Shown: one piece after another, positions 37,397 through 46,228 of the stretch
How positions within the stretch are numbered: position 1 is the stretch's first letter
Layout of the letters: each line of letters begins with the position of its first letter
Assembly: GCA_002281295.1 (NCBI GenBank)
Contig: NCFS01000028.1
Span: forward strand, 1 to 48,822
Direction: 5' to 3'
DNA length: 48,822 bases
Source of the DNA: Halothiobacillus sp. 35-54-62
GTDB lineage: Bacteria > Pseudomonadota > Gammaproteobacteria > Halothiobacillales > Halothiobacillaceae
Made by a program: the position numbers and the translations under genes
Notes under the pieces: generated by a model
Seen by the model: the letters and a program-made list of their open reading frames with translations, nothing else
What the model was told of the DNA's origin: nothing
Databases searched by the model: none

Positions 37397-37828
37397 TTAG
37401 GCAACAGCCGATTGAAGCCGCGAAGCTGACGCAACGACTCCAGGTGCCGCAGGCGCAATCGCTTCCCACGCCTCTTTAATTTGACGAATTAAACCATCCA
37501 CCTCATCAAACCCGGCCAAATCTTGCCGCGCACTGGCATCCATCAAACGGCGCTCGCAATAATCGTAGAGCTCAAACAAACGCACCGATAATTCAGGGCT
37601 GGCGCTGTCATCAAGCCCGCCTTTCAAGCCGACTAAAATATTCATCGCGAACTGAACATTGCGGGCTTTCACATCAAACTGCCCCGCTTGAGTGGCAATT
37701 TTCGCTTTAGCCACATGCGTTAAAAACCCTTCAAACAGCATGGTCACCAACCGGTGCGGGCTGGCTTGCTCCACTTCAGCGGCTAAATCAATTTGGCGAT
37801 AATTTTGTGCATAAGGATTGGCAGACAT
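37397..37828 (-). CDS. fliS: Flagellin chaperone FliS
   Basis: Export chaperone that binds the flagellin C-terminus and prevents premature polymerisation. The 143-residue four-helix protein has the family features NPYAQNYRQIDLAAEVEQAS, SPHRLVTMLFEGFLTHVAKA and a YDYCERRLMDAS helix. GGAG lies upstream of the ATG, and a sigma-28 promoter lies about 70-100 bp before it. Confidence 0.95.
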   Translation of the reverse strand: MSANPYAQNYRQIDLAAEVEQASPHRLVTMLFEGFLTHVAKAKIATQAGQFDVKARNVQFAMNILVGLKGGLDDSASPELSVRLFELYDYCERRLMDASARQDLAGFDEVDGLIRQIKEAWEAIAPAAPGVVASASRLQSAVA

Positions 37829-37901
37829 CGTAATGAACTCCGGTAACGTAAATGGCAGACCGCACCCAATACAACAGCGGTGCGGGAACTCATGCTTTTA
37901 T

Positions 37902-37928
37902 TTATCGGCCAGCGCGCCGAAAACTTAA
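37902..37928 (-). promoter_or_regulatory. Sigma-28 (FliA) promoter of fliS-fliT
   Basis: On the minus strand TTAAGTTT (37928-37921), an 11-bp spacer and GCCGATAA (37909-37902). The -10 is a perfect match and the -35 differs by one base from the sigma-28 consensus TAAAGTTT-N11-GCCGATAA. It lies between fliD and fliS. Confidence 0.88.
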
Positions 37929-37934
37929 GTCGAT

Positions 37935-39341
37935 TTAATTGAGTTTGGCCAAAAAACTCAAAGACGAGTTCATTTGTGAAACATAAGAATCCATCGCCGT
38001 AAACTGCGCCATTAAAGAGGTTTGATATTGCGTTAAACGCGCTTGCAATGCCGTTTGCTGCTGGGTTATTGATTTTAGCTGCGTATTAATACTTTGCGTG
38101 CGGCTATCAAACACTCCGCTAAATTGCAAATACGGGGTGAGCGCCGTATCAACTTTGGCCGCCAGCCCGTTGGTGGAATCGGTCAGCATGGTTTTAACGG
38201 CATTAGGATCGGTGGTTAAGGCCGATTGCAATTTGGTGGTATCAAGGGACATAACCCCTTTTGAATCCACTTGAAGCCCAATATCCGCCAAGTTTTGAAT
38301 GCTGGTGCTGCCCGTGGTGAAATTATTACCCAGGAGCGAGCGCAGCGCCCGATTCGTACCATTGGCGGTAGCATCGCCCAGCAACGCGCCGGCTTGATTC
38401 GTTGCCGTATCGTAGGATGTTAAGCTGCCATAAGTTTGCTGATAGGCATTAAATTGCGTAACCAAATTTTGCAAGGCGGCGGTGACCGGGCTTGTATCGG
38501 TGCCGACTGTAACCGCCGTTGTTGCGCCAACTTGCGCTTGATTCAAATTGAGCGTTAAGCCGGTAATGGCCGAGGTTACGCTATTGCTACTGCTGGTAAC
38601 CTGCATGCCATCAATTTTAATTATCGAATCTTGCGCGGCGCTAATTTGCGTCAAATTATTTGAAGCCAAGGCCGATAGGCCACTGGTATCGGTGTTGTTG
38701 CCATCCGAATCGGTGGCTGCAATGCTCACCGCATTGGCCGAACCCGTATTTAAAGCAGTCACAACCAGTTTTGAAACCGTACCGCCCGAACCATCATCCA
38801 CATTAACAATAGAGGCTTGCACGCCCACATTGCCCGTTGCCGAATTAATGTTATCGCGGATATTGGTGAGGGTATCGGTTGCCGCCACATTCACTGAAAA
38901 CGTAGAACCCCCCGTAGTGAAGGCCAGTGAACCTGAGCCCACCAGTGCCGTTGGCGAGGCAAACCCGACCGAAGCTTGTTTTTGCGCGGTCGCTAGTTGA
39001 TCAACCTCCACTTGATAAGTGCCGAGCGAGGTACCCGGAATCGCAGCGGCCGTCAGCATCGCGGTATTGGCCACGCTCACCGTGCGCGAGCGGAACGTAT
39101 CTAAATTTTGCAGCGCATCGGTTGCCGTTTGCACGCTGGCAAGCCCGCTTTTAAGCAGGCCAAGTGAAGATAGGGTTAAATTTAAGTTAGCCTGCCTGTT
39201 GGTAAGCAACTGCTGTTGCGGCGCGCCTTCCACACGCACCAATTGCGACACAATGCCTTGAATATCTAAGCCCGAACCTAACCCAGAAAACGAGATACCA
39301 CTGGGTGAGGTGGTTGATGTGGTAGAAACTGTCGCAGACAT
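37935..39341 (-). CDS. fliD: Flagellar filament cap protein FliD
   Basis: Cap protein (HAP2) that guides flagellin assembly at the filament tip. The 468-residue product has the FliD N-terminus (ISFSGLGSGLDIQGIVSQLV followed by RVE), a Thr/Ser-rich central region, and a C-terminal coiled-coil with LTPYLQFSGVFDSRTQSINT and MDSYVSQMNSSLSFL. GGAGG lies upstream of the ATG. It sits between flaG and fliS, as in many polar-flagellated gammaproteobacteria. Confidence 0.96.
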   Translation of the reverse strand: MSATVSTTSTTSPSGISFSGLGSGLDIQGIVSQLVRVEGAPQQQLLTNRQANLNLTLSSLGLLKSGLASVQTATDALQNLDTFRSRTVSVANTAMLTAAAIPGTSLGTYQVEVDQLATAQKQASVGFASPTALVGSGSLAFTTGGSTFSVNVAATDTLTNIRDNINSATGNVGVQASIVNVDDGSGGTVSKLVVTALNTGSANAVSIAATDSDGNNTDTSGLSALASNNLTQISAAQDSIIKIDGMQVTSSSNSVTSAITGLTLNLNQAQVGATTAVTVGTDTSPVTAALQNLVTQFNAYQQTYGSLTSYDTATNQAGALLGDATANGTNRALRSLLGNNFTTGSTSIQNLADIGLQVDSKGVMSLDTTKLQSALTTDPNAVKTMLTDSTNGLAAKVDTALTPYLQFSGVFDSRTQSINTQLKSITQQQTALQARLTQYQTSLMAQFTAMDSYVSQMNSSLSFLAKLN

Positions 39342-39401
39342 GGCAACCTCCGTTAATCCGCGCCGGTACGCGAATCACTTAAAATAGTCCGTAAAAGCCG
39401 A

Positions 39402-39830
39402 TTAGGTTTTCTCGGATAAAAGCAACCCTGCGGGCGGCTTGGTATCAAAATTTAACATTTCCTCCCGCATTTTCAGAATTTCTTCTGCGGGGAATTGCCG
39501 AATCACCTTTTGCGTGGTGGGGTCCACCACTTTAATCACCACCTGATTGAGCTTTTCATCGACCGAAAACTGCACCGAGGTCGGCGAGCCTTGCTGGCGT
39601 TTGATTAAATCCTCAAGCACTTGGTTCACCTGCGCTTTGGTGGGTTTAGCCGATTTTGCTAAATCGCCCGAAGCTGTGGGTGCATCGGGCAAAGCAGGCA
39701 CGGCCTTTGGCGCTACCTCGGCGCTCAGTGCTTGTATCGCAGGCGCATTGGGCTTACCCACAGACGACAAAACACCCCCACCGATACCGGAAGGGATGTT
39801 TGCACTGACTACGGCTGGAATAACGCTCAT
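39402..39830 (-). CDS. flaG: FlaG family protein
   Basis: A 142-residue protein with a disordered Pro/Ala/Ser-rich N-terminal half and the FlaG domain in the C-terminal half (VQFSVDEKLNQVVIKVVDPT, then VIRQFPAEEILKMREEM). FlaG proteins are found beside flagellin genes and influence filament length; the molecular role is not settled. It lies between fliC and fliD. Confidence 0.92.
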   Translation of the reverse strand: MSVIPAVVSANIPSGIGGGVLSSVGKPNAPAIQALSAEVAPKAVPALPDAPTASGDLAKSAKPTKAQVNQVLEDLIKRQQGSPTSVQFSVDEKLNQVVIKVVDPTTQKVIRQFPAEEILKMREEMLNFDTKPPAGLLLSEKT

Positions 39831-39896
39831 CTTTTTATCCTCAATCTACCGCAACCCAGCACCCGTCGGCGCGTAACTGCGGTTTTTGAACGAATG

Positions 39897-39920
39897 ACGC
39901 GGCGATCCTTTGCCGCGTTT
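39897..39920. terminator. Hairpin between fliC and flaG
   Basis: ACGCGGC and GCCGCGT form a perfect 7-bp stem with an 8-base loop just after the fliC stop. On the minus strand it lacks a real T-run, so it may be a partial terminator or an mRNA-stabilising hairpin that lets fliC mRNA exceed flaG mRNA. Confidence 0.5.
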
Positions 39921-39932
39921 TCGATTTTAAGC

Positions 39933-40796
39933 TTACCGCAATAAAGTCAATACCGCTTGGGGGGCTTGGTTGGCTTGCGTCAACATGGCATTACCCGCTT
40001 GCTGCAGAATTTGCGCTTTCGACAAGTTCGAGGTTTCGTGCGCAAAGTTAGTATCCAAAATCCGTGAACGGGCTTGCGATTGATTCACCACAAACGTATT
40101 TAAGTTATCGATAGTCACTTGAAAGCGGTTTTGAATCGCACCCAATTTGGCGCGGGTGGTATCCACCGAACCGATGGCTTTATCAATGATATTCATCGCG
40201 CTCAGAATGTTCGCATTCGTTGCAGTACCGCCAATTGAAACACCGGCAGCAAGAATTGATTTAATTCCGCCTGCACCGGTACTTGCAGTGGCTTGATTGG
40301 CAATTGAGAAGGTAATTTGGTTATCGGCGGTGGTGTTTGCGCCCACTTGGAACTTACCCGCAGAACCAGACAAGCTACCTGCCAACACAGACTTTTGGTT
40401 AAATTGGGTGTTGGTAATAATTCGAGTTAATTCAGATTTCAGCTGCTGAAACTCTGTATTCAAGTTATTTCGATCACTCGCGCTATTGGAACCGTTAGCC
40501 GCCTGCGTGGCTAAATCACGCATCCGCTGCATGGTACTGGTTAATGCGCCCATCGCGCCTTCAGCCGTTTGCGCTAAAGAAATTCCATCGTTGGCATTTT
40601 GCGCGGCTACGTTTGAGCCGTTAATTTGGCTGGTCATGCGATCGGTAATCGCCAAGCCGGCGGCGTCATCTTTGGCGCTGTTGATGCGCAAACCCGTAGA
40701 CAAACGTTGCATGGCGGTTTGCATATTGTTGTCATTCATGCGCAAGGCATTTTGTGATTGTAATGAAAGAATATTGGTGTTGATGACGCTAGGCAT
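39933..40796 (-). CDS. fliC: Flagellin
   Basis: Filament subunit. The 287-residue product has the conserved D0/D1 N-terminus (INTNILSLQSQNALRMNDNN, LSTGLRINSAKDDAAGLAI) and C-terminus (SRILDTNFAHETSNLSKAQI, ending APQAVLTLLR). Only a short Ser/Thr/Ala/Gly-rich middle is left, so the outer D2/D3 domains are minimal. The Ser/Thr residues around 145-215 are plausible pseudaminic acid sites. I chose the ATG at 40796 (GAGGATC upstream), which gives the standard start MPSVINTN. It is transcribed from a sigma-28 promoter. Confidence 0.97.
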   Translation of the reverse strand: MPSVINTNILSLQSQNALRMNDNNMQTAMQRLSTGLRINSAKDDAAGLAITDRMTSQINGSNVAAQNANDGISLAQTAEGAMGALTSTMQRMRDLATQAANGSNSASDRNNLNTEFQQLKSELTRIITNTQFNQKSVLAGSLSGSAGKFQVGANTTADNQITFSIANQATASTGAGGIKSILAAGVSIGGTATNANILSAMNIIDKAIGSVDTTRAKLGAIQNRFQVTIDNLNTFVVNQSQARSRILDTNFAHETSNLSKAQILQQAGNAMLTQANQAPQAVLTLLR

Positions 40797-41131
40797 GATA
40801 TCGATCCTCAAATGAAGGGTTTTGCTTGGCAAAATGCCAATGAACTTGCTCTGTAATCACGTTATCGGTGGGCTTTGGCAAAACTTTAGGCATTTTTTAA
40901 AATATTTTTAGTGCCGACTCGTGTGTTTTAACTCACCTTTGCGTGTTATCGAACGCGCGAGTGAAAACTTGAGCGGCACCAAGCGGTCTGATTCAAAAGC
41001 CGCTTATTTATTTGTGACGCCCTTCTTTTGACATGACCCGTTCAAATGGATGCGGTATAACCACGGGTGCGCAGGGGCACGTTATTTTTCGGCTTGCGCG
41101 GTTTTTTTAACCTAAAGGAATAATTTCGACT
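40797..41131. other. fliC-glgP divergent intergenic region
   Basis: This 335-bp stretch contains the fliC leader and its sigma-28 promoter on the left. The right part, about 40900-41131, must hold the glgP promoter; I do not see a convincing consensus there. AAAGGA lies about ten bases before the glgP ATG. Confidence 0.7.
40862..40888 (-). promoter_or_regulatory. Sigma-28 (FliA) promoter of fliC
   Basis: On the minus strand TAAAGTTT (40888-40881), an 11-bp spacer and ACCGATAA (40869-40862). The -35 is perfect and the -10 differs by one base from consensus. Predicted transcription start is near 40855, leaving a leader of about 60 nt. Confidence 0.93.
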
Positions 41132-43708
41132 ATGAACACCACTATCTACACCCTAGAAATTACCCCCCGCCTGCCCGAGCGCATCAAGCGATTAGACGAT
41201 TTAGCCAACAATTTGTATTACAGCTGGGCGCGCTCAATTCGCTATTTATTCAGCCGGATTGACCCTGTGTGCTGGCAATCAAGCGGCGATAACCCGCGTT
41301 TGTTTTTAAAGCGGGTGTCGCAGGCCAGTATTGACAAAACCCTAACCGACCCCGTGTTTTTAGCCGATTACGATGATGCCTGCCGGCATTTTGATGATTA
41401 TTTGCTGCAACCGATGCCGCCAGAGCTGATGGAACGCATTCAGCCGGATGATCTGGTGGCGTATTTTTGTGCCGAATATGGCTTTCATGAGTCACTGCCT
41501 ATTTACTCAGGCGGCTTGGGGATTTTGGCGGGCGATCACTGCAAGGCAGCATCGGATTTAGGCTTGCCGTTTGTGGCGGTGGGTTTGTTGTATCGCCAAG
41601 GATACTTTAAGCAAACCATTGATGCTCAAGGCAATCAAATCGCCTCGTATCAAGATATTGATTTCAATACCTTGCCCATTAGCCCCGCCACTGATGCGGC
41701 GGGCCACACGGTGCAAATCAGCCTAAATTTCCCCGGGCGCGTCGTTCAAGCGCAAGTGTGGCAGGTGCGCGTGGGCAAAATTGCGTTATTTTTATTAGAT
41801 ACCGACTTACCCAGCAATAGTGCCGCCGATCGCCAAATTACCTACCGGTTATATGGCGGTGATCGGCGCACGCGGATCGAGCAAGAAATCGTGCTCGGCA
41901 TCGGCGGTGTGCGCGCACTGCGGGCGCTGGGGCTGGCACCAACGGCCTGGCACATTAACGAAGGCCATGCCGCATTTGGCGTGCTAGAGCGCCTGCGTGA
42001 GCACGTCGATACCGGCAAAGAGTGCGCCGTCGCGCTCGAGCTTGTGGCGTCATCCACCGTATTTACCACGCACACCCCCGTGCCGGCAGGGCACGATGTG
42101 TTCAGTGAAGAGCTCATCGATGAGTACTTTGGCACGCTGTGGCCGCAAATGCACCTCAGCCGAGAACACTTTTTAGCGCTGGGCAAAGCCCCCAATGAGC
42201 CAGGCTTTAATATGACCGCGTTGGCGATTCACGGCTCGCGCCAACACAATGGCGTTTCCCAAATTCATGGCACGGTGGCGGCGGATATGGCCAGCGGGTT
42301 TTGGCCTGAAATTCCCGCCCATGAAAACCCCATTACGCATGTGACTAACGGCGTGCATGTCGATACCTTTCTGGCGCGCGAGTTATCGCAGCTATTTAGT
42401 AGCCTGCACCGCGACTGGCGCTGGAACCTGCGTGAGGCAGCGTATTGGAAATTTGTCGATACCATTCCTAATGATCGGTTTTGGTCGGTTCGGGCGGCGA
42501 TTAAAGCGGAGCTGATTGCCGATGTGCGTCGCCGCCTAACCACCCAACTCTCGGAAGATGGATTAAGCGACATCCGCGTTGAACGCACCCTACGGTATCT
42601 TGATCGCCCTGAATCGGATGTACTCATTGTGGGCTTTGCCCGTCGTTTTGCGACCTACAAGCGCGCCAATCTCTTGTTTCGTGATCGCGAACGCCTAACC
42701 CAGCTCTTGGCCGATGAAAACCGGCCAATTATTTTTATCTTTGCCGGCAAAGCCCACCCCGCCGATGAGCCGGGCAAAGCGCTCATTCGAGAAATTTGGC
42801 AATTATCCAACGAGCCCGCGTTTCATGGCCGCGTGTTGTTGCTGGAAGGCTACGATATGGCCTTGGCGCGCAAGCTCGTTAGCGGCTGCGATGTGTGGCT
42901 CAATAACCCCGAATACCCGCTTGAGGCCTCGGGCACCTCGGGCCAAAAAGCTGGCCTGAATGGCGCGCTCAATTTATCGGTGGCCGATGGCTGGTGGGGT
43001 GAGGGGTATCAACAAGAGGGTTCGCTCGCCAACGGGTGGTCCATCAAACCCTATAACCGCAGCTTTAATCACGACTACTGCGACTCAGAAGAGGCGAGCG
43101 ATTTGCTCACCTTGCTTGAAACGGAAGTTAAACCCCTATTTTTTGAACGCGATGCCCACGGCCTGCCAAACCGCTGGATTCAAAACTCAAAAATGGCGAT
43201 TCGCACGATACTGCCGCAATTTAATTCCGCCCGCATGGTGTGCGATTACATCACCCACCATTACCTGCTGGCGGCGCAATATGGCCGAAAACTCCGCGCG
43301 GATGATGGCGTTTTGGCCACCACGCTTGAGGATTTTAAAAACCGCGTCCGCGCGGCCTGGCCTGGGGTAAGTGGGGTGTTAATTAACGAGCCGCCCGCAC
43401 AAATTCAAGGGGGCGAGGTGGTGCAATTTAATATTGAGGTAACACTCAATGGGCTAAACCCCGAAGAAATTGCCGTCGAATGCTTATTCGGCGCGCCGGA
43501 TGCCCAAGGCACCTGGGTTACCGCCAAGCGGTACAGCAGCACCATCAGCGCACCGGCCTTGGCGCCCGCCACGCCACCCGCCACGCAAATTTATGGCTTT
43601 GCCATTACCGTATCTTTAGCGGGGTTGCAAAATTATCGCTTTCGCTTAGTGCCCTATCACACCGCCCAACTGCACCCCTATGAGTTAGGCTTAATGAAGT
43701 GGTTATAG
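41132..43708 (+). CDS. glgP: Alpha-glucan (glycogen/starch) phosphorylase
   Basis: Releases glucose-1-phosphate from alpha-1,4-glucans. The 858-residue product is the shorter, bacterial/archaeal type with an N-terminal DUF3417 domain (NNLYYSWARSIRYLFSRIDP), FCAEYGFHESLPIYSGGLGI, WHINEGHAAF, and ITHVTNGVHVDTFLA. The PLP site is EASGTSGQKAGLNGALNL with Lys606. The C-terminal part after about residue 745 adds a beta-rich domain. No other glycogen genes are in the window. It stands alone, divergent from fliC. Confidence 0.94.
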   Translation: MNTTIYTLEITPRLPERIKRLDDLANNLYYSWARSIRYLFSRIDPVCWQSSGDNPRLFLKRVSQASIDKTLTDPVFLADYDDACRHFDDYLLQPMPPELMERIQPDDLVAYFCAEYGFHESLPIYSGGLGILAGDHCKAASDLGLPFVAVGLLYRQGYFKQTIDAQGNQIASYQDIDFNTLPISPATDAAGHTVQISLNFPGRVVQAQVWQVRVGKIALFLLDTDLPSNSAADRQITYRLYGGDRRTRIEQEIVLGIGGVRALRALGLAPTAWHINEGHAAFGVLERLREHVDTGKECAVALELVASSTVFTTHTPVPAGHDVFSEELIDEYFGTLWPQMHLSREHFLALGKAPNEPGFNMTALAIHGSRQHNGVSQIHGTVAADMASGFWPEIPAHENPITHVTNGVHVDTFLARELSQLFSSLHRDWRWNLREAAYWKFVDTIPNDRFWSVRAAIKAELIADVRRRLTTQLSEDGLSDIRVERTLRYLDRPESDVLIVGFARRFATYKRANLLFRDRERLTQLLADENRPIIFIFAGKAHPADEPGKALIREIWQLSNEPAFHGRVLLLEGYDMALARKLVSGCDVWLNNPEYPLEASGTSGQKAGLNGALNLSVADGWWGEGYQQEGSLANGWSIKPYNRSFNHDYCDSEEASDLLTLLETEVKPLFFERDAHGLPNRWIQNSKMAIRTILPQFNSARMVCDYITHHYLLAAQYGRKLRADDGVLATTLEDFKNRVRAAWPGVSGVLINEPPAQIQGGEVVQFNIEVTLNGLNPEEIAVECLFGAPDAQGTWVTAKRYSSTISAPALAPATPPATQIYGFAITVSLAGLQNYRFRLVPYHTAQLHPYELGLMKWL

Positions 43709-43779
43709 CCACTCGGCAGGGACAAGCTTCTGGCGAAGGGGGCGGGCAACCCGCGCCCATCAATACCTAAATATCGGCG

Positions 43780-43891
43780 GGGCACCTCGAAAAACCGTTA
43801 CGAGCACGTTCGAGTGCAAGGAGCCGCGCAGTGAGCAACGAGACATATCAAGTAGATAGGCGAGGCGCGAACGAGCACTTTCGAGGTGCCC
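43780..43891. repeat. Palindromic intergenic element with 13-bp GGGCACCTCGAAA termini
   Basis: Perfect 13-bp terminal inverted repeats, GGGCACCTCGAAA at 43780-43792 and TTTCGAGGTGCCC at 43879-43891, bound a 112-bp element with no coding capacity. It lies between the convergent glgP gene and a small membrane-protein gene. It is unrelated in sequence to the CTATTGAT family and has the size and form of a MITE-like repeat. Only one copy is in the window. Confidence 0.8.
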
Positions 43892-43925
43892 GGCGGTTAA
43901 TGGGGTGGCGTGCTGCCCCGTGGCC

Positions 43926-44129
43926 TCAGAGCCGAATAAAATAAGGCAGTATTGTCAAAATCAACCCTATCAATACGAGTGCCACCACGTTATTGATAAA
44001 AAAGGGATAAATAGACAACGCCAAGCCCACCACGAGCGGCACCACCGCGCGTTGCTGCTTGGCGTAAATTAAAAACCCGAGCCCGATTGAGCCGAACAAT
44101 AAACCCCATAGCAATTGCGCTTGATCCAT
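43926..44129 (-). CDS. Small integral membrane protein
   Basis: A 67-residue, very hydrophobic protein with two or three predicted membrane segments (about residues 7-23, 28-44 and 46-64) and only a few charged residues (KQQR loop near 24-27). I do not recognise a functional family. The ATG at 44129 was chosen because GGAGGGG lies just upstream; the frame is open for 11 codons before it. It is the last gene of the trpS-nnrDE-tsaE run, 48 bp after tsaE. Confidence 0.7.
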   Translation of the reverse strand: MDQAQLLWGLLFGSIGLGFLIYAKQQRAVVPLVVGLALSIYPFFINNVVALVLIGLILTILPYFIRL

Positions 44130-44177
44130 CGCCGCCCCTCCTTGAGGTGTCATTGTGGCCAAAGCTGTTGGGCAATT

Positions 44178-44672
44178 CTAAAACCCTTGGGTTCCCTTCA
44201 TCCATTGGCTGCCCTTGGGCGTATGCGCGGTTAGCCGAACCCAGCGCTCTTGCGCGGCGCTTAGGGCGGAACCGGTTTCGGGCGAAAGCGATAAGGTTAA
44301 ATCAGGCAAAGGCAACTCACCCGCGCCGCGCTCGGGCCATTCGATTAAAATTAAGGCCTGCTCAAACTCATCGCGCAGGCCTAAATCGTCCAGCTCTTCG
44401 GGGGCTGCCAAGCGATACAAATCTAAATGCAGCACCCGCCGGCCGGCAAACGCGGCGCTTAAATCATAGGGTTCAATTAATGTATAAGTGGGGCTTCGCA
44501 CCGTGCCCTGCACCCCGAGCGCACGCAAAAACGCCCGCGCAAAGGTTGTTTTACCCGCACCCAACCCGCCTTCCAAAAAAAGCAACCCCGTGGCGGGCGC
44601 CGTGCGCGCCAAGGTTTGGGCAAGCCGCGCCACGGCCCACTCATCAAGCGCGCGGTAGTCACGCCGCATCAT
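44178..44672 (-). CDS. tsaE: tRNA threonylcarbamoyladenosine biosynthesis protein TsaE
   Basis: ATPase needed with TsaB and TsaD to make t6A37 in ANN-decoding tRNAs. The 164-residue product has the P-loop GGLGAGKT at residues 35-42, TVRSPTYTLIEPY and the HLDLYRL motif, followed by LILIEWPERG. The ATG at 44672 overlaps the nnrDE stop (ATGA); the next codon is also ATG. The C-terminus is longer than in many TsaE proteins. Confidence 0.94.
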   Translation of the reverse strand: MMRRDYRALDEWAVARLAQTLARTAPATGLLFLEGGLGAGKTTFARAFLRALGVQGTVRSPTYTLIEPYDLSAAFAGRRVLHLDLYRLAAPEELDDLGLRDEFEQALILIEWPERGAGELPLPDLTLSLSPETGSALSAAQERWVRLTAHTPKGSQWMKGTQGF

Positions 44673-46228
44673 GGCGCGGTACCGATCAGGCCATAACAGG
44701 GCGCAGGCGCACTCGCCCCGTTGGCCAAGGCCCGAATAGCCGGCAACAAATCGGTTGCAGCAGCACCCCAAGCGCCAGATTCTGCCGCAACCTGCTCACC
44801 GGCAAGGGCATGCCAGCACACGGCACGCGTTAACACATCCCGCGCATCCAGCCCTGCGGCTACCCCAATAGCCAGCAAGCCGCCGATGACCCCCGCCAGC
44901 ACATCGCCTGAACCGGCGGTGGCTAACGCGGGGCTACCGCGCCCGCAAATCAGCAATTCATCGGGCAAGGCCAGCACACTACCGGCACCTTTTAACAAGG
45001 TAAGCGCGCCAAAGCGTTGCGCTAACGCGCGCGCCGCGTGGAGACGATCCCGTTCTACCGTTTGCGGCGTGCAGCCCAACAAACGCGCGGCCTCGGCGGG
45101 GTGCGGGGTGATAATTAAAACACCCGACTGCGGCAAGCTAGGTGATGGGCGCTCGCGAAGAAAAACCAACCCATCGGCATCGACAATCATCGGGCAAGGC
45201 GCCCGCAAAGCACAATCTGCCAATGCCTGCGCCCAATCATCTTGCCCCAAGCCCGGCCCTAGCACGAGGCTATCGGCCAAGGGCAGTAAGGCCGCCAACT
45301 GGGCGGCATCGGTTATACCCTGCACAATCAGCTCGGGGCAGCCAACCCCCAACACAGCCGCATGCGCGGGGTGGGTGGCCACAATCACCTTGCCCGCGCC
45401 CATGCGTAAAGCCGCCTCGGCAGCCATGCGCGCCGCACCGGCCATGCCTTGATTTCCTGCAATAACTAAAACGCAACCAAAGCTGCCTTTGTGCCCATCG
45501 CGCGGCTTGGCGGGCAATGGGGGCACGTTCAGTAAAAGCTGGGCGACCCCTGCAGCCACTGGGGCTGGTTGATTCAAATTAGCCCAGATAATTTTCCCCG
45601 CAACAGCAGGGCCCAGCCCCGTAAACAACCCCAGCTTTAAAGCCAAAAAGCATAAGGTCACATCGGCATGAATCACAAGATCGCCGGCACCGGTATCGGC
45701 GGCAAGACCCGAGGGCAAATCGGCTGAAATAACCCCCACGCCCTGCTGATGCGCCCCATTAACCGCCGCAATCCATCGCGCAGGCGCCCCCTCAATCGGT
45801 CGATTGAGGGTGAAGCCAATACCAAAACCCGCATCCACAATCACATCAAGCTCGGCTAACTGATTGGCATCGGGCATCTGCATACCTTGCGCATCATCCG
45901 CTTGCCATTGCGCCCAAGCATGGCTGCAAGCACCTTGCACCGCCTGGGGATCAAACCAGCCAAAGAGCACCACAGTGCAACCCGCCGCCCGCGCCAATCG
46001 CGCCAAAATCAAACCATCACCCGCGTTTTGCCCCGAGCCAATCAACACGCCGATGCGCTGGGCTTGCGGCCAACGCGCGCGCAGCTCGCTCCAAAGCACG
46101 CTACCGGCTTGCGTCATTAAACCCAAAGCCGTTTCACCCGCCGCAAACAAGGCCTGTTCATGAGCACGAAGCTGCTCGGCTGAGAACAGCGACGGCATCC
46201 GGATTAATTGAGCGGCGGAAATAGCCAT
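44669..46228 (-). CDS. nnrD: Bifunctional NAD(P)H-hydrate epimerase/dehydratase NnrE-NnrD
   Basis: Repairs hydrated NAD(P)H. The 519-residue product fuses an N-terminal YjeF-type epimerase domain (about residues 10-225, with IGVLIGSGQNAGDGLILARL and VIVDAGFGIG) to a C-terminal ribokinase-like ADP/ATP-dependent dehydratase (about 235-510, with GHKGSFGCVLVIAGN, DADGLVFL, ITPHPAEAARLLG and ATAGSGDVLAGVIGG). It starts directly after the trpS stop. nnrDE-tsaE adjacency is common in proteobacteria. Confidence 0.95.
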   Translation of the reverse strand: MAISAAQLIRMPSLFSAEQLRAHEQALFAAGETALGLMTQAGSVLWSELRARWPQAQRIGVLIGSGQNAGDGLILARLARAAGCTVVLFGWFDPQAVQGACSHAWAQWQADDAQGMQMPDANQLAELDVIVDAGFGIGFTLNRPIEGAPARWIAAVNGAHQQGVGVISADLPSGLAADTGAGDLVIHADVTLCFLALKLGLFTGLGPAVAGKIIWANLNQPAPVAAGVAQLLLNVPPLPAKPRDGHKGSFGCVLVIAGNQGMAGAARMAAEAALRMGAGKVIVATHPAHAAVLGVGCPELIVQGITDAAQLAALLPLADSLVLGPGLGQDDWAQALADCALRAPCPMIVDADGLVFLRERPSPSLPQSGVLIITPHPAEAARLLGCTPQTVERDRLHAARALAQRFGALTLLKGAGSVLALPDELLICGRGSPALATAGSGDVLAGVIGGLLAIGVAAGLDARDVLTRAVCWHALAGEQVAAESGAWGAAATDLLPAIRALANGASAPAPCYGLIGTAP

